From contig PFNQ01000051.1 in assembly GCA_002792115.1 (NCBI GenBank), positions 1-32,614 on the forward strand: a stretch of DNA of 32,614 nt, written 5' to 3'. Of this stretch, positions 24,490-31,247 are shown piece after piece. The DNA is from Candidatus Woesearchaeota archaeon CG_4_10_14_0_2_um_filter_33_13. GTDB lineage: Archaea; Nanobdellota; Nanobdellia; Woesearchaeales; GW2011-AR9. The notes under the pieces were generated by a model. The model did no database searches, was not told where the DNA came from, and saw only the letters and a program-made list of their open reading frames with translations. The position numbers and the translations under genes are program-made. Numbering within the stretch: the first letter of the stretch is position 1; each line of letters begins with the position of its first letter.

Positions 24490-25504
24490 TGACTTAGAAG
24501 GAAAAGTTTACATGACTTGTTCCGCTTGTATGTCTGTTTACGCAGATGGTTTAAGTTGGGCTAACGCTAACACAGACAGAATTGTTAAAGATGCAGAAAA
24601 TGCAGAACATGTTGTTGTACTCTCTTGTCAAGTAACAGACTTAGCTATTCTTAATGATTTAAGAACTGCAGAAAGGATTAAAGCAGAAAATCCAGATAAG
24701 AATTATTATGTCAGTGGGTGTTTAGGCCAAAGAACTGATGTTGAACTTCCAAACTTTTTACAAAGATTAGAAACTCCTCGGGCAGCGTACCAATTCTTAG
24801 ATGACCGAACATTAGTTCACTTTGAAAAACCATTCTGGGTTCCAAATTTTAAAGAAAAAGAAGAAGAAAAAGAAGAGGAACAAGACAATCAAATTAAAGA
24901 TGGGCATCTGTTTAGAAACATGTATCCTTTAAGAATTGGTAAAAGTTGTCCAAACAGATGTAGTTATTGTACAATTAGGATTACTAGAGGAACGTTTGAA
25001 CAATATGAAGCACAAAGATTAGAAGATGAATTTTTAGCCTTTGATGATGTTCTATTAGTTGCTGATAGTCCAACAGTACAACAAGTTAAAGATTGGCATG
25101 AAATTGCAGTTAGAAATAGTAAGAGTTTCTCGATAAGAAATGTTGAACCAGTAATAACTACACATTGTAAAGATGAACTCTTAGATTTAGCAGACAGAGG
25201 TTTATTGAAAGCATATCACTCACCAATACAAAGTGCTGATCCTGCCGTTTTAAGAGATATGAGTAGAAATGTTCCAGCAACTTTAGAAACAATGAGAATT
25301 GCTGAAGAATTAAAAGGAAGGGGAGTTTATATTGCTACCAATATAATTATTGACTATAAAAGTTTTAATCAAGATTTTTCCAGAATCTTGAGATTATATG
25401 ATTATGTTAGTTGGAATCCACTGTGGGATAATCAATGGAACAGACAAAAAGCAGAAGAGAGGTGGCAAAAATATATTGTTAACGGCCCACCTCAATTGAA
25501 ATAA
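24476..25504 (+). CDS. Radical-SAM methylthiotransferase-like protein without TRAM domain
   Basis: A 342-residue relative of the MiaB/e-MtaB methylthiotransferases. Residues 10-115 correspond to the N-terminal UPF0004 domain with candidate auxiliary-cluster cysteines Cys15 or Cys18, Cys51 (LSCQVTD) and Cys82 (SGCLGQR). The radical-SAM cluster is C158-PNR-C162-SY-C165, and YHSPIQSADPAVLRDMSRN is the family's late barrel motif. A Glu/Lys-rich linker (126-137) separates the two. The C-terminal TRAM domain, which binds tRNA in the known enzymes, is absent. It overlaps nadM by 14 bases and precedes the NAD kinase gene, so it is a genuine operon member. It may thiomethylate something other than tRNA, or act on tRNA through a partner. 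Confidence 0.83.
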   Translation: MKTIDDLEGKVYMTCSACMSVYADGLSWANANTDRIVKDAENAEHVVVLSCQVTDLAILNDLRTAERIKAENPDKNYYVSGCLGQRTDVELPNFLQRLETPRAAYQFLDDRTLVHFEKPFWVPNFKEKEEEKEEEQDNQIKDGHLFRNMYPLRIGKSCPNRCSYCTIRITRGTFEQYEAQRLEDEFLAFDDVLLVADSPTVQQVKDWHEIAVRNSKSFSIRNVEPVITTHCKDELLDLADRGLLKAYHSPIQSADPAVLRDMSRNVPATLETMRIAEELKGRGVYIATNIIIDYKSFNQDFSRILRLYDYVSWNPLWDNQWNRQKAEERWQKYIVNGPPQLK

Positions 25505-25520
25505 AAGGAAAGGTAAATAC

Positions 25521-26429
25521 ATGAACCAATTAATTCTTGTTCCAAGTAAAAGCCGTTATGAATTAGAGATAGAAAAATATGGTTCGGAAGCCGTCGCATC
25601 TAGAAGATACGCTGCCAGAGAACGTTGGAGAGATATTAAAGAAGGACATGATACCCAGAAAAGAAATTTAGATTACTTAGTAAGAAGATTAGAAAATGAC
25701 ATTTTTATCGATCGCTCTGAGTTAACTGATGAAGTTATTAGAAATAACGGTACGTTTGTTTTTGTTGGTGGCGATAATCACTTTACTTATTGTTCTCAAA
25801 TTATTCTTCATTATCTTCAAACACATACTGATGAAGATAAATCTGTTGTTGGTGTTGTATTAGATGCGAATAGAAGTAGTGGTGCATTATTAAATTACGA
25901 TGTTAACTCATTTTTAAGTTCTGTAGATAGAATTAGAAAGGGTACAATAACTAAAGAACAATGGACAACCTTAGAGGCAACAGTGAATAATGGTTCTAAT
26001 AGATTAGTAACACCTGCTGTTTGCGATTATTTTGTTGGAGAATATAGTAATTTATTCATGTCAAGAAACGATATTTTTAAAGCAGAGATTTCAGGAAAAG
26101 TTCTTCCAGAGAAATCATCAGGCATATTAGTTGTCACTGGTGCAGGTTCTTCACCAGGTTCTTGGTATGATAACATTCATCAATGTTACTTCTCAACTCC
26201 AGATCATTTTGCCAGAGATGAAGAATCTGCTAAAATAATACTTAGAGAAAACAAATCCAAAGCAAAAACCACATTACAGAAAGGAAAAGTTTTGATAATT
26301 GACTCTTATAACGACACAAGAGGAATTATTGCTCCAGATTCACATGAAGACCATTCCATACCTTTCGAAATGGGTGCAAGACTAGAAATAAGGATCAGCA
26401 ATTTAAAGCTGAAGGTAGTAAGGCCATAA
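25521..26429 (+). CDS. nadK: NAD kinase, NADK2-like
   Basis: A divergent 302-residue NAD kinase, which phosphorylates NAD to NADP. The GGDG motif reads FVGGDNHFTY (81-90), keeping the catalytic Asp85. SSGILVVTGAGSSPGSWYDNI corresponds to the 'SSG...TGTGS..W' block that typifies the mitochondrial NADK2 branch. CDYFVGE occupies the place of the NE-containing helix, without the usual Asn-Glu pair. The C-terminal IIDSYNDTRG and SIPFEMGARLEI fit the family's beta sandwich. A Shine-Dalgarno AAAGGT lies before the ATG, 16 bases after the radical-SAM gene. As last gene of the cluster it completes the pathway to NADP. Divergence in GGDG and NE is notable. Confidence 0.78.
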   Translation: MNQLILVPSKSRYELEIEKYGSEAVASRRYAARERWRDIKEGHDTQKRNLDYLVRRLENDIFIDRSELTDEVIRNNGTFVFVGGDNHFTYCSQIILHYLQTHTDEDKSVVGVVLDANRSSGALLNYDVNSFLSSVDRIRKGTITKEQWTTLEATVNNGSNRLVTPAVCDYFVGEYSNLFMSRNDIFKAEISGKVLPEKSSGILVVTGAGSSPGSWYDNIHQCYFSTPDHFARDEESAKIILRENKSKAKTTLQKGKVLIIDSYNDTRGIIAPDSHEDHSIPFEMGARLEIRISNLKLKVVRP

Positions 26430-26442
26430 TAAAAGCAACAAT

Positions 26443-26455
26443 AATATTTATAAAA
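26443..26455 (+). promoter_or_regulatory. TATA box of the histone-like gene
   Basis: TATTTATAAAA, centred about 26 bases before the ATG at 26476, predicts a leaderless mRNA. Confidence 0.55.
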
Positions 26456-26475
26456 TCATACTACATACCAAAGAT

Positions 26476-26652
26476 ATGATCACAGTAAGAACTCAAGTTA
26501 AGGAAATTCTTAAGGAATCTGAGTTAGGATTGGATAATATTTCTGCAGACTTCATGGATCGTTTAGACGAAAAAGTCAAAGAAATCATTATTAAAGCTGC
26601 CAAAAGAGCTAAAGAAAATAACCGTAAAACAGTTATGGGTAGAGATGTTTAG
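26476..26652 (+). CDS. Small archaeal histone-fold protein (DUF1931-like)
   Basis: A 58-residue protein reading MITVRTQVKEILKESELG at the start and KEIIIKAAKRAKENNRKT near the end, finishing VMGRDV. The pattern of a long central helix, then RAKxNxRKTVMxRD, is the C-terminal half of the histone fold as found in short DUF1931-type proteins of DPANN archaea. It likely dimerises and binds DNA or acts as a regulator. A TATA box at leaderless distance confirms the start. It stands alone between the NAD cluster and the CBS gene. Confidence 0.85.
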   Translation: MITVRTQVKEILKESELGLDNISADFMDRLDEKVKEIIIKAAKRAKENNRKTVMGRDV

Positions 26653-26705
26653 AAAACTAGGAAATCTTGACAATTTTTGCCGTTTAAGACAGCTAGGTTT
26701 TGGGT

Positions 26706-26730
26706 GATAGCCTTTTTTAAAAAGGCTATC
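26706..26730. terminator. Perfect 25-bp inverted repeat between histone and CBS genes
   Basis: GATAGCC plus five T (26706-26717) is mirrored exactly by AAAAAGGCTATC (26719-26730). As RNA it gives a 7-bp GC-containing stem with an AU-rich extension, a plausible terminator. It also lies just before the TATA-like TTTATATACAC (26740-26750), so it could be an operator for the CBS gene. The remainder of this 155-base gap shows nothing else I can name. Confidence 0.45.
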
Positions 26731-26807
26731 TTCAGAAGATTTATATACACATAAATATTACTTTTATCAGTAAAAACTAGAAGTAATAAAACTAGAGGTG
26801 AGATGAA

Positions 26808-27941
26808 ATGGAAATAAAACCTCTCATAAATGAGGACTATATAATTCTTGACGAGGAAGCTATGCTTTCTGAGTTAATGGGTAAGTTACAGGCTTTTGAG
26901 AAAAGAGTTGGACTTGTATTTAAAAAAGATAAATATCTAGGTCTTATTGAGAAAAAATGGCTATTAAAGTCGCGCTTGGATGTCAGTAAAACTAAATTAA
27001 AGAGTTATGTGCAAAAGACCCCCATTATTAACGAAAACGCAGATATAATCGAAACCGCTTATTTGATGTATCAAAGCAATTTAGATTATGTGCCAGTAGA
27101 AAGTAACAAGAAAATTATTGGTGTTTTAAGTGGTTTGGATTTGGCAGGTTCCTCATTAAACCTTGACGAGATGAATAAAGTTAAAGTATCAGATATAAAA
27201 TTCATAAAACCATCTAAATTAAATAAAGATGACCCAATTGGTGCAGCCTTAAAAGTGATGTATGAAGAAAAGATTGATGTTGTTCCAATATTTGATAAAG
27301 GTCAATTATATGGGATAGTTAGCTTTAAAGATATTATCAGGAAATATTTAAACTGGACTCCAAACAGAGACAACTCAACTAAGTTTAACAAAGAAGCTAG
27401 TAGTAAAAGTGCAGCGGTCGATATGCCTCATCTGGCCTCTTTGCCAATTAGTAACTTTAGTACTAATGATAACTTAATGACTATTATGCCTAGTGAAGGA
27501 ATAAACAAAGCTCTTCCTAAGATGATTAAGAACAATATTAATAATCTCTTAGTAATGGAAGATAATGTGTATGTTGGATTGTTAACTGTCAAGAGTTTAC
27601 TCCGTAAAGTGGCTAGCTTAAAAATACCAAAGAATTATAACATTAAGTTTATTGGCTTGAAGGAAGTTAAACTTTTACCACATCAAAAGTATAATTTCCA
27701 AAAGATTGCTAGCAATGAGTCTTTTAAGTTAGAACGAAAGATAAAAAATAAATTAAACTTAATTATTCATCTTAAAGCCCATGAAAAAGAAGGTGGGAAA
27801 CAGAAGTTCTCTGTCCATATGCGCTTAGAGTATCCAGGAAGAATCATCACTAGTTCGCAAGATGACTGGGATTTAGAAACTGCTTTAAGAAAAACCTTTA
27901 ATAACGCAAAAAACGCTACAAGTAAAAGGTTTAAAGAATAA
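26808..27941 (+). CDS. CBS-domain protein with ribosome-hibernation-like C-terminus
   Basis: A 377-residue protein with about four CBS motifs (residues 10-70, 68-125, 126-185, 205-268; for example ALKVMYEEKIDVVPIFDKGQ). These form modules that bind adenine nucleotides. The last ~105 residues are different: NLIIHLKAHEKEGGKQKFSV followed by RLEYPGRIITSS and DDWDLETALRKTF resembles the HPF/RaiA (S30AE) fold that docks in the decoding site of idle ribosomes. I infer a stress factor that senses energy state through the CBS part and binds ribosomes through the tail. A strong GAGGTGA is 7 bases before the ATG, and TTTATATA provides a promoter. The CBS call is sure. The hibernation similarity is by eye. 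Confidence 0.85.
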   Translation: MEIKPLINEDYIILDEEAMLSELMGKLQAFEKRVGLVFKKDKYLGLIEKKWLLKSRLDVSKTKLKSYVQKTPIINENADIIETAYLMYQSNLDYVPVESNKKIIGVLSGLDLAGSSLNLDEMNKVKVSDIKFIKPSKLNKDDPIGAALKVMYEEKIDVVPIFDKGQLYGIVSFKDIIRKYLNWTPNRDNSTKFNKEASSKSAAVDMPHLASLPISNFSTNDNLMTIMPSEGINKALPKMIKNNINNLLVMEDNVYVGLLTVKSLLRKVASLKIPKNYNIKFIGLKEVKLLPHQKYNFQKIASNESFKLERKIKNKLNLIIHLKAHEKEGGKQKFSVHMRLEYPGRIITSSQDDWDLETALRKTFNNAKNATSKRFKE

Positions 27942-27985
27942 TTTTTATTTTGTGTTATTTTATTTTTGATTTCTTTTTTTCATTT
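27942..27985 (+). terminator. T-rich terminator between convergent genes
   Basis: Six T-rich runs (for example ATTTTTATTTTG and CTTTTTTT) follow the CBS stop codon and precede the 3' end of the convergent Lrp gene, as expected of an archaeal U-tract terminator. Confidence 0.5.
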
Positions 27986-27990
27986 GTTTT

Positions 27991-28473
27991 TTATCTGCTT
28001 TTGGTCTCTTTAATGATGGAACCATTAATATTATCAAATTCTGCTAAAAATTGCTCCTTTTTAAGATCTTCAATTAAATAATGTATTTGATGGTTCTCTA
28101 CATCATACTTTTCAGGTATGCCATCGACGAACTTATCTAAATCGCGTAGATTACGATGAACTGTTTCTAAGATTAAATCCCAACCATTGTTAGTTTTATA
28201 AATAGAATTAACACAGTTCTGTTCAGAAAGGTAATTAACTAACGGACTTTTATCTTTTGATCTTACTCTTAGAAAGATTTGTGCTTTAGTGTGATATCCT
28301 AATTTCTGGAAATCAACGATTACCGTTGATTTTGTAATAATGTTATTTTGTAATTCTTTTAACATGTCAAAAAGAGTAGAAATGAGTACACCTGTTTGTT
28401 TACTAATCTCAGTTAACTTTAACCGAGAATCTTTTCTTAAATAAGATAAAAATTGTAATACTTTCTCATTCAT
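27991..28473 (-). CDS. Lrp/AsnC-family transcriptional regulator (copy 1)
   Basis: A 160-residue feast/famine-type regulator. The N-terminal helix-turn-helix begins MNEKVLQFLSYLRKDSRLKL and includes ISKQTGVLISTLFDMLKELQ. The C-terminal half (KAQIFLRVR, CVNSIYKTNNGWDLILETV) is the ligand-binding RAM fold. I place the start at 28473 although the frame is open 15 codons further, because the longer form would contain the TATA sequence TATATATGTATATG and because GGGGGGAT lies just before this ATG. It is divergent from the AbrB-PhoU gene with a 130-base shared control region, so it may regulate that gene as well as its own. It is a paralogue of the regulator at 30632-31078. Confidence 0.88.
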   Translation of the reverse strand: MNEKVLQFLSYLRKDSRLKLTEISKQTGVLISTLFDMLKELQNNIITKSTVIVDFQKLGYHTKAQIFLRVRSKDKSPLVNYLSEQNCVNSIYKTNNGWDLILETVHRNLRDLDKFVDGIPEKYDVENHQIHYLIEDLKKEQFLAEFDNINGSIIKETKSR

Positions 28474-28560
28474 TAAATCCCCCCGTAGACATATACATAT
28501 ATACCTAAAAGTTAACAAAACATTTATATATATCTAATCAATAGATAATACACCGCATAC

Positions 28561-28580
28561 TGATTATATAGATATAATCA
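28561..28580. promoter_or_regulatory. Palindrome in the divergent Lrp / AbrB-PhoU promoter region
   Basis: TGATTATA (28561-28568), TAGA, TATAATCA (28573-28580) is a perfect 8-bp dyad located 26-45 bases before the AbrB-PhoU ATG, over its likely TATA element. It is a good candidate operator for one of the two flanking regulators. Confidence 0.45.
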
Positions 28581-28605
28581 CTAATATTAATAAAAAGTGA
28601 AAATA

Positions 28606-29532
28606 ATGGAATCAAGGAAATTAATCCAATCCGGACCAAGTTCTTTAGTAGTTTCTCTTCCAAACTGGTGGTTAAAAGATAATCATCTTAGTAAAGGTAT
28701 GAGTATAGAAATAGAGGAATTAGGCAATGACCTCAGACTTTTCTCTAATAAAGCAAATAAGTTTAACGAGGATAAGGATAAGGACAAACTGAAAAGATAT
28801 TACCTCAAAAACAAAGAACCATATATCATAGAGGAAGAACTGATCTATTGTTTCTTAAATAATATTTCTGAAATTGAATTGCCGTTGGATTTAGTAAGAA
28901 CAGTTAAGCCATTATTAAACAAAGTTCCTGGAGCTGAAATTAGAATATCTAGAGATAAAGCGGTGATATACAATCTTTTAGAGAAAAAAGAAGTTAACCC
29001 AAAGAAAGAGATTAACTATTGTCTAAAATCGGCTGAAGAAATATTTAAACAGATATGTGAAGTTGAAAAAGAAGAAGACACCTACGAATTGATTAGTTTG
29101 TTAAAAAATATTTTAAGAAGATTAATTATTACTGAAAGTTTTGTTAATGAATTAATCATTGATACAAAAAAGAGAGCCAGTTTAAAGTATAACATATTAG
29201 AACTAGTGCAAATTAAACAAGTAGTCAGAGAATTACCTATTTTATTAAAACATGAACTTCGCCTTATAAAGTTAGTGATGTATTACAAAAGCAAAAATAT
29301 TAAAAAAATACTTTCACAGATTGAAGAGTTTTTCCCATCTAATTTTGAGACTAAACAAGAAGAATTTGTTTCTGTAATCAAAAGACAAATTAAGATTAAA
29401 AGTAAGATAGAAGTGTTGACTAATCAATTATTAGAGGTTCATGAGAAAGGAGAAGCAATAATAATCGACCAAACCATGAGTATATTACATTCTTTACGAC
29501 GCATCTCAACTACGACGATTCCTCTGATTTAA
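28606..29532 (+). CDS. AbrB-PhoU phosphate uptake regulator
   Basis: About 308 residues. Residues 1-45 (RKLIQSGPSSLVVSLPNWW, then LSKGMSIEIEE) are a SpoVT/AbrB swapped-hairpin DNA-binding domain. The remainder is helical with the layout of PhoU three-helix bundles. Archaeal proteins of this plan are annotated as phosphate uptake regulators, although no pst transport genes are in the window. I use the ATG at 28606, where the AbrB domain begins. A GTG nine bases upstream is also possible. The 3' end overlaps the convergent HD gene by 27 bases. The PhoU half lacks the E/DxxxD metal clusters that I would expect in canonical PhoU, so the ligand is uncertain. Confidence 0.82.
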   Translation: MESRKLIQSGPSSLVVSLPNWWLKDNHLSKGMSIEIEELGNDLRLFSNKANKFNEDKDKDKLKRYYLKNKEPYIIEEELIYCFLNNISEIELPLDLVRTVKPLLNKVPGAEIRISRDKAVIYNLLEKKEVNPKKEINYCLKSAEEIFKQICEVEKEEDTYELISLLKNILRRLIITESFVNELIIDTKKRASLKYNILELVQIKQVVRELPILLKHELRLIKLVMYYKSKNIKKILSQIEEFFPSNFETKQEEFVSVIKRQIKIKSKIEVLTNQLLEVHEKGEAIIIDQTMSILHSLRRISTTTIPLI

Positions 29533-30618
29533 TAAGTACTCAAAATACTTTCTAAGAGTTTTATCTTTTATGTGCATGTTTGCATTATTCCAAAATTCGT
29601 CACATAATTCAGAATTACAAAACTTCTCATAAAATAGTGATTGAATCACCACCTCTAAACGGTCAAGCTGTTTAAGATATTTTGCAATGATGGTTTTCTG
29701 TTGTAGATATTCAGCTGAAAGAGAACCACACTTTTTGTACATTGGCTCAGGAAGGATCTGTTGTAACGAGCATATCTCGCTCTCTACTTTAAGCTTGCAC
29801 TTTTGTTGATTTATAAATCTACCCGTTTCACAGATGGAATCCCCACTTAATAATTTTCCAATCTCATGAACAATAGCCATACGAACTAACTTTTCCCGAT
29901 TAATATTATTGGGGAGAGGAACAACTAAAGACAATAATGATATTCCAAAGCTGTGACTAGCAATACTCTCGGGGTTGCGAACATCTTTTAGTCTCCAAGC
30001 TGATTTCTGTACATTCTTCAGTTTAAGAATATCTTTAAAAACATTAATCTGATTGTGCTTACATTTAAACTCTGAATTATTTCTTGCTTGAAGTAAACAA
30101 TTATAATATTCTTCCATTCCTCTTTCCTTTAAGTATTTCTCAGAATTTAACCAAAATTGATCTAAAACACCAGGAGGAGCTTTTTTCTCATAGATCATTG
30201 TTTGTATTAACATTTCTATTTTATCAACTCCCTTAACAAATCTCGATTCAGGACTTTTCTGTTCTAAGAACTCTAAAACAAGTTGTTTCAAGGTTTCATT
30301 ATCTAACTTAGAAAATAAAGTTTCAATAGCTTCATGTTCTTTACTTACTTTTTCAACATTCCTCTCGTTATTAACATATATTCCGTTCTCAAAAACAATA
30401 TCGCCAGTTATAACCTCGCAAATTTCGTGTAAAATAGCCATCTTAAGCATCTTATCTTTATTTAAACCTTTAATGTCTGGCCATAATAAACATAATGCTG
30501 CAACCCCAAAAGAATGTTCTGCAACCGTCTCTGGATGTGGAATATCACTTAAAACCCACCCTGAACGCAATGTTGATTTTAAAGAAAAGGCTGTTCTGAC
30601 AAATTCAAGTATATGCAT
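29506..30618 (-). CDS. Tandem HD-domain phosphohydrolase-like protein
   Basis: A 370-residue protein made of two related HD domains of the YfbR/HDDC2 (5'-deoxynucleotidase) type. Copy 1 (residues 1-180) has RSGWVLSDIPHPETVAEHSF with His35, then LHEICEVITGD (His64-Glu65, Asp73) and late Asp132. Copy 2 (190-370) has AWRLKDVRNPESIASHSF with His222 and VHEIGKLLSGD (His251-Glu252, Asp260). In both copies the HD pair reads HE, and copy 2 also lacks the conserved acidic residue after it. It may be a nucleotidase with altered metal use or a partly dead pair. The start at ATG 30618 is preferred to a TTG three codons upstream. It follows the second Lrp gene by 13 bases and so is likely its target. Confidence 0.83.
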   Translation of the reverse strand: MHILEFVRTAFSLKSTLRSGWVLSDIPHPETVAEHSFGVAALCLLWPDIKGLNKDKMLKMAILHEICEVITGDIVFENGIYVNNERNVEKVSKEHEAIETLFSKLDNETLKQLVLEFLEQKSPESRFVKGVDKIEMLIQTMIYEKKAPPGVLDQFWLNSEKYLKERGMEEYYNCLLQARNNSEFKCKHNQINVFKDILKLKNVQKSAWRLKDVRNPESIASHSFGISLLSLVVPLPNNINREKLVRMAIVHEIGKLLSGDSICETGRFINQQKCKLKVESEICSLQQILPEPMYKKCGSLSAEYLQQKTIIAKYLKQLDRLEVVIQSLFYEKFCNSELCDEFWNNANMHIKDKTLRKYFEYLLNQRNRRS

Positions 30619-30631
30619 AAAAAACAAGTAT

Positions 30632-31078
30632 TTAATCTAATTTAAAAACTTTTTCCCTAATAACTTCATCTACAACTTGATATTGATAAATCTCTGTAAT
30701 ATTAAAACTATTCTTTATCTTCTCAACTAATTCTAAGTGATCTTTAATATCCTTTGATAAAACCTCGACCATAAAATCATAACCACTATTAATATGATAA
30801 ATAGAATTAACGTTTTCTTGGCCTTGTAAAAATCTTAACAATTCATTTTTATGTTCAGGAATAACTTTAATAACAACTTTACTATGATGATTAATACCTA
30901 ACTTCTTAAAGTCAACTAAAGCCGTATACCCAGTGATTATTTTTTCCTTTTTCATTTTATTAATTTTATCGTAGATTGTTGAAGTAGGCATTTGTACAAC
31001 ATCAGATATTGATAACAGACTTGTTCGCGCATCTTTTCTAAGGTGTTTAATAATTTCCAACTCTTTTTCATTAAGCAT
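30632..31078 (-). CDS. Lrp/AsnC-family transcriptional regulator (copy 2)
   Basis: 148 residues: an N-terminal helix-turn-helix (LNEKELEIIKHLRKDARTSL, ISDVVQMPTSTIYDKINKM) and a C-terminal RAM domain (SKVVIKVIPEHKNELLRF, NSIYHINSGYDFMVEVL). Length and order are typical. It is divergent from the CyuA-family gene, and the 169-base region between them contains repeated TTCCGGAA boxes, so a role in controlling amino-acid or sulfur metabolism is plausible because Lrp-type proteins often sense amino acids. It precedes the tandem HD gene on the same strand. A TATA element (reverse strand TTCTTATTTATTACTA) is about 25 bases before the ATG. Confidence 0.92.
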   Translation of the reverse strand: MLNEKELEIIKHLRKDARTSLLSISDVVQMPTSTIYDKINKMKKEKIITGYTALVDFKKLGINHHSKVVIKVIPEHKNELLRFLQGQENVNSIYHINSGYDFMVEVLSKDIKDHLELVEKIKNSFNITEIYQYQVVDEVIREKVFKLD

Positions 31079-31121
31079 TCTGGGATGTAGAGTTTAGTAA
31101 TAAATAAGAATTGTCTAAATG

Positions 31122-31195
31122 CTTCCGGAAACTTTCCGAGAGATTTTTGTTTATTTATAAACTTCCGGAAATCTTGCGGAATACTTGCGAATTTT
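31122..31195. promoter_or_regulatory. TTCCGGAA boxes flanking the cyuA-like TATA element
   Basis: CTTCCGGAA occurs at 31122-31130 and 31162-31170, exactly 40 bases apart and on either side of TTTATAAA (31154-31161). Looser copies (TTTCCGAGA, CTTGCGGAA, CTTGCGAA) follow at 31132-31180. The two exact copies are palindromes, as expected for a dimeric regulator such as the adjacent Lrp protein. Confidence 0.55.
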
Positions 31196-31247
31196 TCGGG
31201 GAAACGGAAATTAAAAGGAACGTTCTAGAGAATTGTGGTGAGACCCA

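Noticed and set aside
26660-26735. Possible C/D-box guide RNA after the histone gene
   Set aside because: GTGATAG is only a partial C box and no CTGA D box follows at a suitable distance. The perfect inverted repeat explains the structure better.
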